Assembly (NCBI RefSeq): GCF_043729335.1
Contig: NZ_JAYTLQ010000048.1
Location: 1 to 64,000, forward strand
Reading direction: 5' to 3'
DNA: 64,000 bases
From: Crenothrix sp043729335
Lineage (GTDB): Bacteria > Pseudomonadota > Gammaproteobacteria > Methylococcales > Methylomonadaceae
Shown here: piece by piece, positions 1-9,598 of the stretch
Numbering within the stretch: the first letter of the stretch is position 1
How the letters are laid out: each line of letters begins with the position of its first letter
Position numbers and translations under genes: made by a program
Notes under the pieces: model-generated
Seen by the model: the letters and a program-made list of their open reading frames with translations, nothing else
Told to the model about the DNA's origin: nothing
Database searches by the model: none

Positions 1-1528
1 TTAGAATTTGAGAGATCAAAAATCGTCTATAGACCATGGTGGTCAAGAGGTTAGCTAAAATCCCGTGAAACTTTAGAGCCTTTTGTTGATTAGCACCCAT
101 CATTACACGAATACCTTGGAAGATGGTGTTAAATTGTGCTGTATAAGCGCACTTAGCATAGTATTGGCAATCTTTGGCACATTGATCAGCAGGGATGGGG
201 ATTGCTGTTTTCTTATCAGCTACATTGTATTTTTGTTTTACGACGGGATTTTCGCAGAGTTCACTTCGTTCTTTAACATGAATCATTTTGCTTTTACTAA
301 GGGCTGCTTCTTTGAATGTCGGTTGGTTTAATCGATCTGCTCGCACTGAATCAAAGGTTTTAGTGATTTCTGCTGCCAATTCGTGGGTTTTAACCAAATA
401 TAAAATTTTTGCGGTTGGATTCAGCACCTCTAATGATTTGATTAACGTATATGTTTTTCCTGCACCTGCTGAAAAATTGATAAAGCGCGAAACTTTGTCA
501 GTGAAAAACTGTTGGACAATTTCTTTAAGTTTTGCTTCCGCTTCTACTGCTGAAAGTAAAGGCTCAAGCTGATGATCACTAGTTTGTGGCTTAAGTGATG
601 AACGCTTTTTGCCTGTAACGTGTTTATAGCCATGCCTTTTAGCTTCATTGATTAGCGTACCGATATTGTTGTTAAAATTACCCTGTCCGACTCTTTTTAG
701 TAAATCCCTTAAGTCCTTGCTTAATTTAACTCTATCTCCAGTTGCCCAATGCCCTTCTAACAAGGCTATGCCAGAATGATTCAATTCAGCTAACACAGCA
801 CCATTTATAGGTAAACGTTCATTATAATTTAGATGTTTAGGTATGTAAGCCAATAATTCAACGATATTAGCTTGATCCAATGTATTAGGTGTATAAGAGT
901 TTTGCTTAACAGGTAAAGACACACATCGGGAATCAACAGCGAATTTCTTGCAGTTTGGGTTGAAATAAACGCGGGGATCACTGGACTGGAGACAACTGTA
1001 CTTTAGATGCCCTACGCTGTTATCGAGTTTAAAGTCCATAGCAACAGAATCGACTACATAATTCGAGGTCAGTTGATAGGCTTGCTTGTAGCGGTCTTTT
1101 AGTGTTTGATTTTCCTCGTCTACCGCCCGCTTAAAATCAGTTAATAAGCCAAACTTCAAGCCTTCCGAAGGTGACGTGAAGGCATAAATCACTTCAGGTA
1201 GCTTTTCTATTTCCTGACGAAGCAGGGCAAAGTCCAAATCAAGGTTGTCTTTTTTGTCAATGTCAAATTGAACGATACCTGTTGGTTGGCTGTTGTTGTC
1301 AAGTGTATTTTTTTTAGTACCCAGTAATAGTGTTGGGAAAAATGCGGGAAAAAATTTTCTTTTATACTTTCTAATTTTTTCATCATCCTTAATTCCTCTA
1401 AGCTCTTGAACATTAGCAGATAATTTTTCCAGACGAATCATGTCAATAACCTTTTCAAGTGTTACTTGCTGCACCTCTTTACTGTAGACCTTTTTTAAAG
1501 AACTGAGATTAATGGGCGTTGGATTCAT
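1..1528 (-). CDS. Mobile-element primase/helicase-like protein (VirE-N/BT4734-like plus P-loop), partial
   Basis: An uninterrupted minus-strand frame starts at an ATG at 1526-1528 and is still open at position 1, giving about 509 codons with the C-terminus outside the window. The N-terminal third has the GIVQFDID stretch (about residue 78) and a later DPRVYFNPN motif. These resemble the BT4734/VirE N-terminal domain of primase-like proteins on mobile elements. A Walker A motif, SAGAGKT, lies near residue 358, followed by LYLVKTHELA as in superfamily helicase motif Ia. A cluster of four Cys near residues 440-460 (CAKDCQYYAKC plus an earlier C) could bind metal. The neighbouring integrase at a tRNA supports an integrated element. 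The domain assignments are by eye; that it is a P-loop protein is clear, its exact activity is inferred. Confidence 0.7.
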   Translation of the reverse strand, partial: MNPTPINLSSLKKVYSKEVQQVTLEKVIDMIRLEKLSANVQELRGIKDDEKIRKYKRKFFPAFFPTLLLGTKKNTLDNNSQPTGIVQFDIDKKDNLDLDFALLRQEIEKLPEVIYAFTSPSEGLKFGLLTDFKRAVDEENQTLKDRYKQAYQLTSNYVVDSVAMDFKLDNSVGHLKYSCLQSSDPRVYFNPNCKKFAVDSRCVSLPVKQNSYTPNTLDQANIVELLAYIPKHLNYNERLPINGAVLAELNHSGIALLEGHWATGDRVKLSKDLRDLLKRVGQGNFNNNIGTLINEAKRHGYKHVTGKKRSSLKPQTSDHQLEPLLSAVEAEAKLKEIVQQFFTDKVSRFINFSAGAGKTYTLIKSLEVLNPTAKILYLVKTHELAAEITKTFDSVRADRLNQPTFKEAALSKSKMIHVKERSELCENPVVKQKYNVADKKTAIPIPADQCAKDCQYYAKCAYTAQFNTIFQGIRVMMGANQQKALKFHGILANLLTTMVYRRFLISQIL

Positions 1529-1751
1529 TTTAGTACACAGAGTGTTTGATGGCAGAGGATAGAGTTAATAATATTTCGTTTGATGCCTAAAGGGTTTTAC
1601 GTCTCATCCTTATCTTTTATTGAAACAAGCATAGGATAATACTGATGATTTGACAGGATTTATTCTACCTATTCGAGTATTATCCATTTTGGCAGATGGC
1701 TAAAATCAAACACCAATAAAATGTAATCAAGGTGTAAATAAAAGCCAATGT
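1529..1751. other. Intergenic gap of the integrated element
   Basis: AT-rich spacer between the 5' end of the primase/helicase-like gene and the 3' end of the integrase gene. No gene, tRNA or clear hairpin was seen; it probably holds the promoter of the left gene. Confidence 0.5.
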
Positions 1752-3389
1752 TTAAGATTTAGCCCGTTTTAAAGTGGGGTCTCTCAGTATCTGTATAAGC
1801 TTGTGTTTGTTCCAAGGCCTTATTTTATTAAAATCAATGGCATAATTGAGCTTTTCAATCGCTTCTTTTTTTTGGGGAACAAGCTGGGTATGGGTATAAA
1901 CTCTCTTGCCAATGGATGCACCTTGGGTTTTATGGCCTATAATGTCGTCAATTAAGCTTTCTTGAACAGAAGCATCCGTTAATGCAGTCCTTACCGTATG
2001 GCGAAATGAGTGAAAATCAAGTAGTTGATTTTCTGCTTTTATTACACCTAATTGCTCTTTCCATCTATTGAATCGCGTTGAATAGGCGTGAAACTTTCCA
2101 TGGGCGTTTCTATCTTCTTCTGGAAATAAACGATTGCTATTTTTGCCTCGTTCATTGACATAATTTAAAAACTCCAATTTGATAAGCCACGAATGGATAG
2201 GGATTAACCGATGGCTAGACTCAGTTTTTACTTGTTTTTCATCATCTGTGTTTATGTCTATAACCCATATATTTTCATGTTGCCTGATGTCAGTGATGTG
2301 AAGCTGTAAAAGTTCACTCATTCTCGCGCCTGTAAACAAGGCTAAAAGTGGTGTCCAAAACTCAGCCCCCGTTTTAAATAAACCTTTTTGATAGGTTTCT
2401 GATTCAAACAACGTTTTTAATTGTCCCTCTGAGAATGGCTGCCTACAGTCTGTCTGCTCTTTGCGAGGTTTTTTAACTTGATTGAGGATCGTCTTAAGGC
2501 TTTTTGTTATTGGATAACCATCCGCTTCAATCCATGTTAAAAACTCACCGATCAAAGCAGCACTATCTTTAGCTGTCTTAGCACTAATAGGGGGCTTATT
2601 TGCGCGAATCCAATCGTTTATCGTAGCGTTATGAGGAAAGCTTTGTCGATACGCAGGTATCTTTAACAGAGTGTCCCGATAATGACGAATGCTGTCTGGA
2701 TTAAGCTGTGATAGAGTTGGAACGTTTTCATGATTGTGCTCGGTTAGGATTTTTACAAACAAACCAATCTTTGATTTAGTTGATACTACCGTTCCAGGCT
2801 TATAAGATGCTTTTTTAGAATCAATAAATCGCTTTGCAAGCTCATCAAGGGTTAAATCTTCATTAGGATTAAGTTTGCTTGTTTGAGAACTAATGACAGT
2901 TCCGCCAGATGATTGTGCTTCAAGTAATTTTTGAAGCATTGCTAATGCGATTGCTAGTGGGTCATTGCTGTTTTGTTGGGTAATCGCCAGATTAGTATTC
3001 TGTTTAGGCGCGGGTAAGTTAAGGTTGCCAAGATCGTGTTGCTTTATAGCTTGCTCTAACAGCGCAGATTCATCTTCACCCAGTTCCATGAGGAACTGCT
3101 CAACTACATTCCAACTGAAATCTTCCATCTGTTGATAGCGTTTGAGCAAGCCCATCGTCCGACCATAACAACTAGGGTCATTCAAAAGCTTATAGGTGAG
3201 TTCATCCATAATTATCATCCAATGGCGTGATCGTTTTATAGCTTCCCGCTTACATCTAGTTTTAAGTGATCGCCTAAATAATAGCTGAATTTTTGGGTGA
3301 TGATGCCTTACTTTTTTACAAAAGCGGTATTGAAAAACATAGATACCAAAATTATTTTTGGTTAAGTAAGAGGGGGTTCTGGAAGACAC
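1752..3389 (-). CDS. Tyrosine recombinase / integrase
   Basis: Site-specific integrase of 545 aa, expected to integrate and excise the neighbouring element. The basic N-terminal segment (about residues 1-60) resembles the DUF6538 leader of many integrases. A SAM-like DNA-binding region follows (about 185-300). The catalytic domain shows the first Arg in TGARMSELL, the HxxR box in HSFRHTVR, a later His in GHKTQG and the nucleophile Tyr in KRVYTH. The start is a GTG. The gene begins 88 bp from the 3' end of tRNA-Leu, a classic attachment site, so the element most likely extends leftwards out of the window. All catalytic residues are present, so it is probably functional. Confidence 0.9.
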   Translation of the reverse strand: MSSRTPSYLTKNNFGIYVFQYRFCKKVRHHHPKIQLLFRRSLKTRCKREAIKRSRHWMIIMDELTYKLLNDPSCYGRTMGLLKRYQQMEDFSWNVVEQFLMELGEDESALLEQAIKQHDLGNLNLPAPKQNTNLAITQQNSNDPLAIALAMLQKLLEAQSSGGTVISSQTSKLNPNEDLTLDELAKRFIDSKKASYKPGTVVSTKSKIGLFVKILTEHNHENVPTLSQLNPDSIRHYRDTLLKIPAYRQSFPHNATINDWIRANKPPISAKTAKDSAALIGEFLTWIEADGYPITKSLKTILNQVKKPRKEQTDCRQPFSEGQLKTLFESETYQKGLFKTGAEFWTPLLALFTGARMSELLQLHITDIRQHENIWVIDINTDDEKQVKTESSHRLIPIHSWLIKLEFLNYVNERGKNSNRLFPEEDRNAHGKFHAYSTRFNRWKEQLGVIKAENQLLDFHSFRHTVRTALTDASVQESLIDDIIGHKTQGASIGKRVYTHTQLVPQKKEAIEKLNYAIDFNKIRPWNKHKLIQILRDPTLKRAKS

Positions 3390-3440
3390 AATGTACGCCT
3401 AAAAGTAACGTAGCTGTGTTCCTTTCTGAATTTATGAAAA

Positions 3441-3466
3441 TATAACCTATTGATTAATAGGCTATA
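3441..3466 (-). terminator. Inverted repeat just downstream of tRNA-Leu
   Basis: An imperfect AT-rich palindrome (TATAACCTATT...AATAGGCTATA) followed on the minus strand by a short T-rich run. It could terminate the tRNA transcript or be part of the recombination site between tRNA-Leu and the integrase. Confidence 0.4.
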
Positions 3467-3477
3467 TTTAAAAATTT

Positions 3478-3564
3478 TGGTACCGAGAAGAGGACTTGAA
3501 CCTCCACGAGCTTGCGCTCACTAGCACCTGAAGCTAGCGTGTCTACCAATTCCACCATCCCGGC
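3478..3564 (-). tRNA. tRNA-Leu (anticodon CAG)
   Basis: An 87-nt class II tRNA with encoded CCA. The acceptor stem pairs GCCGGGA with TCTCGGT (one wobble/mismatch), the anticodon loop reads UUCAGGU, and a long variable arm (GAGCGCAAGCUC) and a TTCAAGTC T-loop are present. It resembles E. coli tRNA-Leu(CAG). Its 3' end faces the integrase, so it is the probable attachment site. Confidence 0.97.
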
Positions 3565-3662
3565 ATAGAAACTGTTGTTTAAGCGGCGCATTATAGCGTA
3601 AAACTTTCCTAAGTATCAATTAAACTGCTTTAAAAGTCATGCTGACATTGTTTTTGGTGCAT

Positions 3663-4976
3663 TTATTTTCGAAAGCGTGTGTCCAAATCATGTAAATGCC
3701 TGAGCTTTTCGCTGATTTTTATTTCTAACCCCCGCTCTACCGGTTGATAATAATGGCTTCCGGTTAATTCTTCAGGAAAATAATTGACTCCAGCGGCATA
3801 AGCTTCGGGTTCATTATGCGCGTAACGGTATTCCGAACCATAATCCAGCGATTTCATAAGCTTGGTTGGTGCATTTCTTAAATGCAATGGCACACCCAAG
3901 CTACCAGTTTGTTTAACATGACTCATAGCAGCATTGTATGCCGTATAAACTGCATTACTTTTGGGCGCACAGGCTAAATAAAGTACTGCTTGCGCCAAGC
4001 TCAACTCGCCTTCAGGGCTACCTAAGCGTTCTTGAGATTCCCAGGCATTGATGGCAATTTGCAAAGCTCTCGGATCGGCATTGCCAATGTCTTCTGAAGC
4101 CATACGCACGATGCGCCGCGCTAAATAAGCCAAGTCACAACCGGCATCCATCATCCGGCATAGCCAGTACAATGCAGCATCAGGTGAACTGCCACGCACC
4201 GATTTATGCAGCGCTGAAATCTGGTTATAAAACTCTTCACCTTGATTATCAAAGCGCCGCATGCCGCCAGTAAGGACTTCTTTGGCACAAGCTTCATCTA
4301 CATCCGTGCTGCCTTTAGCTGCCGCAAGTTCGACGGCAATCTCCAGTAAATTGAGCAACCTTCTGGCATCGCCATCGGCAGCTTGGGCAAATTTCTGTTT
4401 GACTGTTTCAGTCATGGCTATGTTTAACGTGCCTAAGCCACACTCATCATCACTTAAGGCTTTGTTTAACACGCTCAATAAATCATCTGTTGTTAAGGCA
4501 TTAAGCACATACACTCTGGCCCGCGACAATAACGCATTGTTCAAGCTAAACGAGGGATTTTCGGTAGTTGCACCAATAAAATAAACAGTGCCATCTTCCA
4601 CATGGGGTAAAAACGCATCTTGTTGCGATTTATTAAAACGATGCACTTCATCAACAAACAAAACGGCGCGTTTATGCTGCTCCTGCTGAAGCTTTTGCGC
4701 TTCTGCTACCGCTGCCCTGATTTCTTTAACACCCGATAAAACCGCTGAAATGGCCATAAACTCAGCATCGGAGTGCTGGGCAATCAGCCGTGCCAGTGTG
4801 GTTTTCCCTGTGCCTGGCGGCCCCCAAAAAATCATCGAGTGCAAGCGACCGGAATTAATCGCCTCATACAAGGGTTTACCGGGTTTTAAGATATGCGCCT
4901 GTCCTACGTAGCCACTTAATGATCTTGGCCGCATTCTATCTGCCAGCGGCTTGGCTAGCTCATCAAATAGCGGCAC
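3663..4976 (-). CDS. rarA: Replication-associated recombination protein A (AAA+ ATPase)
   Basis: RarA/MgsA, a clamp-loader-like AAA+ ATPase that acts at stalled replication forks in the cytoplasm. Walker A GPPGTGKTT is at residues 52-60, Walker B LFVDEVHRF near 106-114, sensor ATTENPSF near 138, and the helical lid and tetramerisation region follow to residue 437. Full length for the family. The start is GTG with an AAAGGT ribosome site about 7 bases upstream. It lies 11 bp after lolA, so the two are probably cotranscribed, an arrangement common in gammaproteobacteria. Confidence 0.95.
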   Translation of the reverse strand: MPLFDELAKPLADRMRPRSLSGYVGQAHILKPGKPLYEAINSGRLHSMIFWGPPGTGKTTLARLIAQHSDAEFMAISAVLSGVKEIRAAVAEAQKLQQEQHKRAVLFVDEVHRFNKSQQDAFLPHVEDGTVYFIGATTENPSFSLNNALLSRARVYVLNALTTDDLLSVLNKALSDDECGLGTLNIAMTETVKQKFAQAADGDARRLLNLLEIAVELAAAKGSTDVDEACAKEVLTGGMRRFDNQGEEFYNQISALHKSVRGSSPDAALYWLCRMMDAGCDLAYLARRIVRMASEDIGNADPRALQIAINAWESQERLGSPEGELSLAQAVLYLACAPKSNAVYTAYNAAMSHVKQTGSLGVPLHLRNAPTKLMKSLDYGSEYRYAHNEPEAYAAGVNYFPEELTGSHYYQPVERGLEIKISEKLRHLHDLDTRFRK

Positions 4977-4987
4977 GTAAATTACCT

Positions 4988-5632
4988 TTAATCGCCAAAA
5001 ACATCCACGCCTTTAGGTGCGACAAAATCAAATAATGTCGGTTTTAAAGGGGGATTGAGTAACACATTGGAAAAATAAATCCGTGTCAATTGGCCAAAGT
5101 TGTCGCTTAACTCCATGCCCGCCAGTGTCTGCTTATTAAAGCCAATCAATACATACTTAAAGCTGCTGTCCTGGCTTTTAGGGGTTAACCTTACCCATTC
5201 CATATCGCCATCAACACCTTGATCTTCCATAGTGTAGTTATCTTCCAGTGCTACATTGCCACTCAGTAATAAAGCAGGGGTTGAACCCAGCGATTCATCG
5301 ACTTTTTTAACAGTCACCTGTTCCAGATCGGTATCGTAAAACCATACTTTTCCGGCATTAGAAACAATTTCCTGCTTAAAAGGTTTTAGATAATTCCAGC
5401 GAAACTTACCGGGCCGCTGTAAATAAAACACCCCAAAGCTGGTTTGCGTGGGGTGACCGGCTTCATTGATGGCAACTTGCTTGAAATCAGCCGTTAATGA
5501 TTTTGAAGCCAACAAAAAGGCTTTCAGTTGTACCACCGGTTTAACGCCTGTGTTTGCGCGTGCAAACACAGCACCGGTAATGAATACCATTAAAGTCACT
5601 AACAATAAACGAGCTACATTGGTTTTTTTCAT
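4988..5632 (-). CDS. lolA: Outer-membrane lipoprotein carrier protein LolA
   Basis: Periplasmic chaperone that accepts lipoproteins from LolCDE and hands them to LolB. An N-terminal signal peptide ends near AVFARA (about residue 24). The mature part has the LolA-type pattern: TADFKQ near the start, GVFYLQRPGKFRWNY, and a VWFYDTDLEQVTVKK strand. The second of two ATGs (5632) is preferred because AGAGA lies six bases before it; the other is at 5638. A MITE-like inverted repeat ends four bases upstream of the first ATG, so the leader is supplied by the repeat. Followed closely by rarA. Confidence 0.93.
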   Translation of the reverse strand: MKKTNVARLLLVTLMVFITGAVFARANTGVKPVVQLKAFLLASKSLTADFKQVAINEAGHPTQTSFGVFYLQRPGKFRWNYLKPFKQEIVSNAGKVWFYDTDLEQVTVKKVDESLGSTPALLLSGNVALEDNYTMEDQGVDGDMEWVRLTPKSQDSSFKYVLIGFNKQTLAGMELSDNFGQLTRIYFSNVLLNPPLKPTLFDFVAPKGVDVFGD

Positions 5633-5641
5633 TAACATTCT

Positions 5642-5796
5642 CTAGTACTTAGTCAATTTTATTTTGACGTCTGTAAATTTTAAAAAACCGTTCGTGGTGA
5701 GCCTTGTCGAACCATGAACCACAAGTCCTTCGACAAACTCAGGACGAACGGAGTATTTTATAGTACTCAGCAACGTAAAAAATGACTAAGTACTAG
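5642..5796. repeat. MITE-like element with 14-bp perfect terminal inverted repeats
   Basis: The ends are CTAGTACTTAGTCA (5642-5655) and its exact reverse complement (5783-5796). Inside, 5688-5751 is an imperfect palindrome carrying the TTCGTGGTGAG...TTGTCGAACCATGA core that recurs at 28077, 38480 and 39293. It fills the gap between mrcB and lolA. Confidence 0.75.
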
Positions 5797-5804
5797 TGTA
5801 AAAA

Positions 5805-8153
5805 TTATTCTGTAAACAAGTCATCAAACCACTTTTTATCTTCCTTAATAACCGCAGCGCCACACACAGAATAAGCGCTAGGCGCTGAGCCGGTGATATA
5901 AGGGTATTCTTTAGCACCATGACACGCCTTGTTAGCCAATAAGCCATTGCGGGGGTCAATTAAGGTTAAAGTGACATTATCCGGAGGTGTTAACAATACC
6001 GGCTGAGTTGAAATTTGTTTCATTAACGATGTCCAAATCGGCAATGCGCCTGTAGAACCTGTTAAACCTATGGGCTTATCATCATCACGTCCTACCCAAA
6101 CCACAGACAAATAATCGCCGGTATAGCCTGCAAACCAGCTGTCTTTGGCATCATTGGTCGTGCCGGTTTTACCGATTAGACCGTAATCTTTAGGAAATGC
6201 TTCGTAAGCCGAATGCCCGGTGCCTTCGTGCATAACACCTTGCATCATGGTATTAACGATGTAGGTGGCCGCCGGATCAACCACCTGCTTAACCACAAAC
6301 GGATAACTTTGTAAGGGTTTGTTTTCTGCCGATACTACTGCACGTATACCTTTAATCGGCGTGAAGAAACCGTCACCCGCCAAGGTTTGGTACATTTGGG
6401 TGACTTCAATGGGTGTTAGCGAGGATGCGCCTAACAATAAGGAAGGATATAAATCCAGCTCGCGGCTAACGCCCATGTTTTTCATGGTTTTGGCTATTTT
6501 GGCAATGCCGACATCCATACCAACCCGCACCGTCGCCAAATTGTAAGACTTTGCTAAAGCCGTATGCAAGGGTACACGGCCATGTTCACGATGATCGTAA
6601 TTTTGCGGAATCCAATCTTTGCCGGATTCATTTTTAACATGAATTTCAGCATCGCTGACGCGTGTGGTAATAGTGTATTTGTCCGGTTTTTCCAGTGCTG
6701 CTAAATAAATCGCCGGTTTTACCAATGAGCCTATAGGCCTGACCGCATCCAATGCGCGGTTAAAGCCTTGGCCAGAATCATCGCGCCCTCCTATTATGGC
6801 AACTATCTCGGCACTGTCACGCCGCGTTACCACAACCGCTGCTTCCAGGTTATTGGCATGTGGAAGTTTTTCCAGTTGTGCCAGTTTTTTAGTTACTGTG
6901 ACTTCCAGGGTATCCTGAATTTGTGTGTCCAGGGTGGTAAAAATCCGCAAGCCTTCGGAGGTAATATCTTGTTCTTTATAATCTTGTTTTAATTGCCGTT
7001 TAATAAAATCAAGAAAAACCGGATAACGATTTGAAGCGCGACGGGTGCGCGTAATAACACTTAAAGGCTGTGCTTTAGCCGCTTGTGCTTGTTGAGGGGT
7101 TAGATATTTTTGCAGCACCATGGCATCCAATACCAGATTACGCCGCTGCAAAGCCCGCTCAGGGAAGTGTCTAGGATCATATTGCGAAGGCCCGCGCACC
7201 AAAGCAACCAAAGTGACCAATTTTTCTAAGGGTAAATCTTTTAATGGGGTTCCAAAATAAAATTCACTGGCAAGACCAAAACCATGCACGCCATTTGAGC
7301 CATCTTGCCCCAAATAGATTTCGTTTAAATAAGCCTCCAGAATTTCATCTTTGCTATAACGGAATTCCAAAATCAGCGCCATCAAGATTTCCCTGATCTT
7401 ACGCCACAAGCGTCGTTCTGGGGTCAGGTAAAAATTCTTGACCAATTGCTGGGTAATGGTACTGCCGCCTTGCACTAAGCCACCTGCACGCACATCCGCC
7501 CAAATGGCCCGGATAATACCGCGCACTGAAATACCATGATGGGTGTAAAACTCACGATCTTCTGAAGCCAGTAGAGCCTTAACCAGAGCATCGGGCGCTT
7601 CAGCCAGCTTGATTAATACGCGATCTTCTTTAATGGTGGGGTAAAAACTGCCGATTTGCACCGGTTCCAACCTTACCAATGCCATCTCGGTAGACTTTTT
7701 TAAATCGGTAATCTTTTCAATACTGGTTTCGGTAAAATTCAGGCTCATGCGTACGCTGTTTTGCGCTTGATCCCAAAAATTGAAATCGCGGGTTTTTACA
7801 CTGACATGTAGACCATCTCTAACATAGGTTCCCTCGGCACTCAGCAGATCATCCTGTCGATAATGCAGGCGTTTTAATAAGTTTTCAAACTCGCCTGCAC
7901 TTAGCCGCTGTCCTGCATACAGCTCTATAGGATTGGCATAAACCCGCGCCGGAATCGCCCAGCGTTTGCCTTCAAACTGCGTACTCACGTTGTGATCCAA
8001 ATAGCCCATATAGGCCACTAAACCCGCTCCACCGCCTAATAAAACAACAAGGGAGAGATTTCTAAGCCAGTGCGAACTTGGTTTAACCGATCTACTGACT
8101 CTCTTTTTCGCTTTATAGCGGACGCTGCTTTTTTTTGTGTTTTTTTCTGCCAT
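5805..8153 (-). CDS. mrcB: Penicillin-binding protein 1B (bifunctional glycosyltransferase/transpeptidase)
   Basis: Class A PBP that polymerises glycan strands and cross-links peptides at the inner membrane. A Lys/Arg-rich cytoplasmic tail (1-30) precedes one membrane segment (about 31-50), then a UB2H-like region. The GT51 domain shows EDREFYTHHG and the QGGSTITQQLVKN motif. The transpeptidase domain shows the SxxK box in GSLVKP, SYN in KSYNLA and the KTGTT box. At 782 aa it is the usual length for PBP1b. The start is ATG. It is followed by the lolA-proximal repeat and is probably its own unit. Confidence 0.95.
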   Translation of the reverse strand: MAEKNTKKSSVRYKAKKRVSRSVKPSSHWLRNLSLVVLLGGGAGLVAYMGYLDHNVSTQFEGKRWAIPARVYANPIELYAGQRLSAGEFENLLKRLHYRQDDLLSAEGTYVRDGLHVSVKTRDFNFWDQAQNSVRMSLNFTETSIEKITDLKKSTEMALVRLEPVQIGSFYPTIKEDRVLIKLAEAPDALVKALLASEDREFYTHHGISVRGIIRAIWADVRAGGLVQGGSTITQQLVKNFYLTPERRLWRKIREILMALILEFRYSKDEILEAYLNEIYLGQDGSNGVHGFGLASEFYFGTPLKDLPLEKLVTLVALVRGPSQYDPRHFPERALQRRNLVLDAMVLQKYLTPQQAQAAKAQPLSVITRTRRASNRYPVFLDFIKRQLKQDYKEQDITSEGLRIFTTLDTQIQDTLEVTVTKKLAQLEKLPHANNLEAAVVVTRRDSAEIVAIIGGRDDSGQGFNRALDAVRPIGSLVKPAIYLAALEKPDKYTITTRVSDAEIHVKNESGKDWIPQNYDHREHGRVPLHTALAKSYNLATVRVGMDVGIAKIAKTMKNMGVSRELDLYPSLLLGASSLTPIEVTQMYQTLAGDGFFTPIKGIRAVVSAENKPLQSYPFVVKQVVDPAATYIVNTMMQGVMHEGTGHSAYEAFPKDYGLIGKTGTTNDAKDSWFAGYTGDYLSVVWVGRDDDKPIGLTGSTGALPIWTSLMKQISTQPVLLTPPDNVTLTLIDPRNGLLANKACHGAKEYPYITGSAPSAYSVCGAAVIKEDKKWFDDLFTE

Positions 8154-8280
8154 ACCCTTTACATCATTATTTGCGTTGATGCGATGTATTATACATAAAC
8201 CCAGTGACTGAAATTAATCGCTAGTGTATCTCTAGGATATGAACTGCGGATGAACAATATTGCCGATGGTACATAGTCAT

Positions 8281-8358
8281 GTAGGTTGGGATGACGTTAG
8301 CAACCCCAACGCTATGGCTCATCATCTGTTGGGGTTCCTAACGTCACCACCAACCCAC
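8281..8358. repeat. Intergenic inverted repeat, GTAGGTTGGG family
   Basis: The arms GGTTGGGATGACGTTAG and CTAACGTCACCACCAACC pair around a GTTGGGGTT/AACCCCAAC inner stem. A related element with the same ends is at 10311-10388. It lies between mrcB and the downstream oxidoreductase; no gene is present. Confidence 0.7.
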
Positions 8359-8395
8359 AAAATCTAATGTTGGTTCTGGTAGGCAAAAATCATGC

Positions 8396-9391
8396 TCAAG
8401 CTATTTCTAAAACAATCTTGCCTTGGGTATGCCCTGCTTCTATAGACGCATGTGCCAAAGCTGCTTGCTCCAGTGGAAAGCGCTGACTAACATACACCTT
8501 TAATAATCCTTGCTCTATATAACTTCTACACGCATTCAATATTTCAACATGCTTGTCTCTGGCTTCATGTAAATCACGTAACATGGGCGTTAACATCAGC
8601 TCAAAACCTATCAGTAAGTTACGCATTCTGGCTTCAGTCAAATCCAGCGAGCCGGGATCAAGTATGGTTATTAAACGCCCAAAATGCGCGGTTATAGCAA
8701 TACTCTCTTTAAAGACAGCCGCCCCTACGGTATCAAACACCACATCCGCCCCTTTGCCATGTGTGAGTTGATTGACCGCATCAGCAAAACCATTGGGCTT
8801 ATACAACGCCACATCATCTGCCCCTAAAGATTTAACAAACGCGACTTTTTCTTCAGAGCTAACCGTTGTAATAACTCGCGCGCCCTTCAACTTGGCCAAT
8901 TGTATAGCGACATGGCCCACACCACCGGCACCGGCATGAATGAGTACCGTTTGTCCGGCCTGCAATCCACCGCGATCAAACAAGGCTCCCCAGGCGGTAA
9001 TTAACACCAACGGCAAAGCAGCGGCTTCGGCAAAAGACAAAGTGTCTGGCATTAAGCTGGCCCAGCGTTGATCCAATACGGTGACTTCGGCATAATTGCC
9101 TTGCTCCCGGCCTAAGCCGCCGTTACAAAACCACACCTTATCACCCAGCTTAAAACGGCCAGCAGCAGTGCCGATTTCAATCACCTCCCCTGCACCATCA
9201 CAACCCAACACCGCAGGTAAGGACTGCGAGTAAAATACGCCATTGTGCCTGACTTTGGTATCAACGGGATTAACACCGGCAGCTTTCAGTTTTACTTTAA
9301 TCTGGGTTGCGGCAGTAATTGTCGGCTCAGCAATATCGTGTACGGCTAAAACATCGGGGTTTCCGATGGCGGTCATGAGTATAGCTTTCAT
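8396..9391 (-). CDS. MDR-family NADPH:quinone oxidoreductase-like protein
   Basis: Medium-chain dehydrogenase/reductase of 331 aa. The N-terminal GroES-like domain carries the VNPVDTKVR signature, and the Rossmann domain has the nucleotide motif AGAGGVGHVAIQLAK near residue 150. The structural-zinc Cys cluster of alcohol dehydrogenases is absent, so it belongs with the zinc-free quinone-reductase (ZADH2/Qor) branch. The substrate cannot be told from sequence. It stands alone between repeat elements. Confidence 0.85.
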   Translation of the reverse strand: MKAILMTAIGNPDVLAVHDIAEPTITAATQIKVKLKAAGVNPVDTKVRHNGVFYSQSLPAVLGCDGAGEVIEIGTAAGRFKLGDKVWFCNGGLGREQGNYAEVTVLDQRWASLMPDTLSFAEAAALPLVLITAWGALFDRGGLQAGQTVLIHAGAGGVGHVAIQLAKLKGARVITTVSSEEKVAFVKSLGADDVALYKPNGFADAVNQLTHGKGADVVFDTVGAAVFKESIAITAHFGRLITILDPGSLDLTEARMRNLLIGFELMLTPMLRDLHEARDKHVEILNACRSYIEQGLLKVYVSQRFPLEQAALAHASIEAGHTQGKIVLEIA

Positions 9392-9547
9392 CGTTAATGT
9401 TACTCAGTAAGTTACGGCTACCAATTTAAGTGGGAGCAAAATATTGGACTGCGCGTTTTTCGCAATCTAGCATAGCCAAGTTGTGGTAAATTTGAGGTTA
9501 GCCAACATGAAGTTCAAAGAGGGGACTGAATGATGACGGTTATATTA

Positions 9548-9568
9548 GACGGGTTTTTTAGACCCGTC
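9548..9568 (-). terminator. Hairpin downstream of sodC
   Basis: GACGGGT...ACCCGTC stem with a seven-base loop, about 30 bp beyond the sodC stop. It has no long T run, so it is a probable but not classic terminator. Confidence 0.45.
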
Positions 9569-9598
9569 ATAGAAAAAAGTATTTAGAAGGGTAGACAA

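Noticed and set aside
83..572. Two overlapping plus-strand reading frames at the left edge
   Set aside because: They lie opposite the long, motif-bearing minus-strand primase/helicase-like frame and have no family features.
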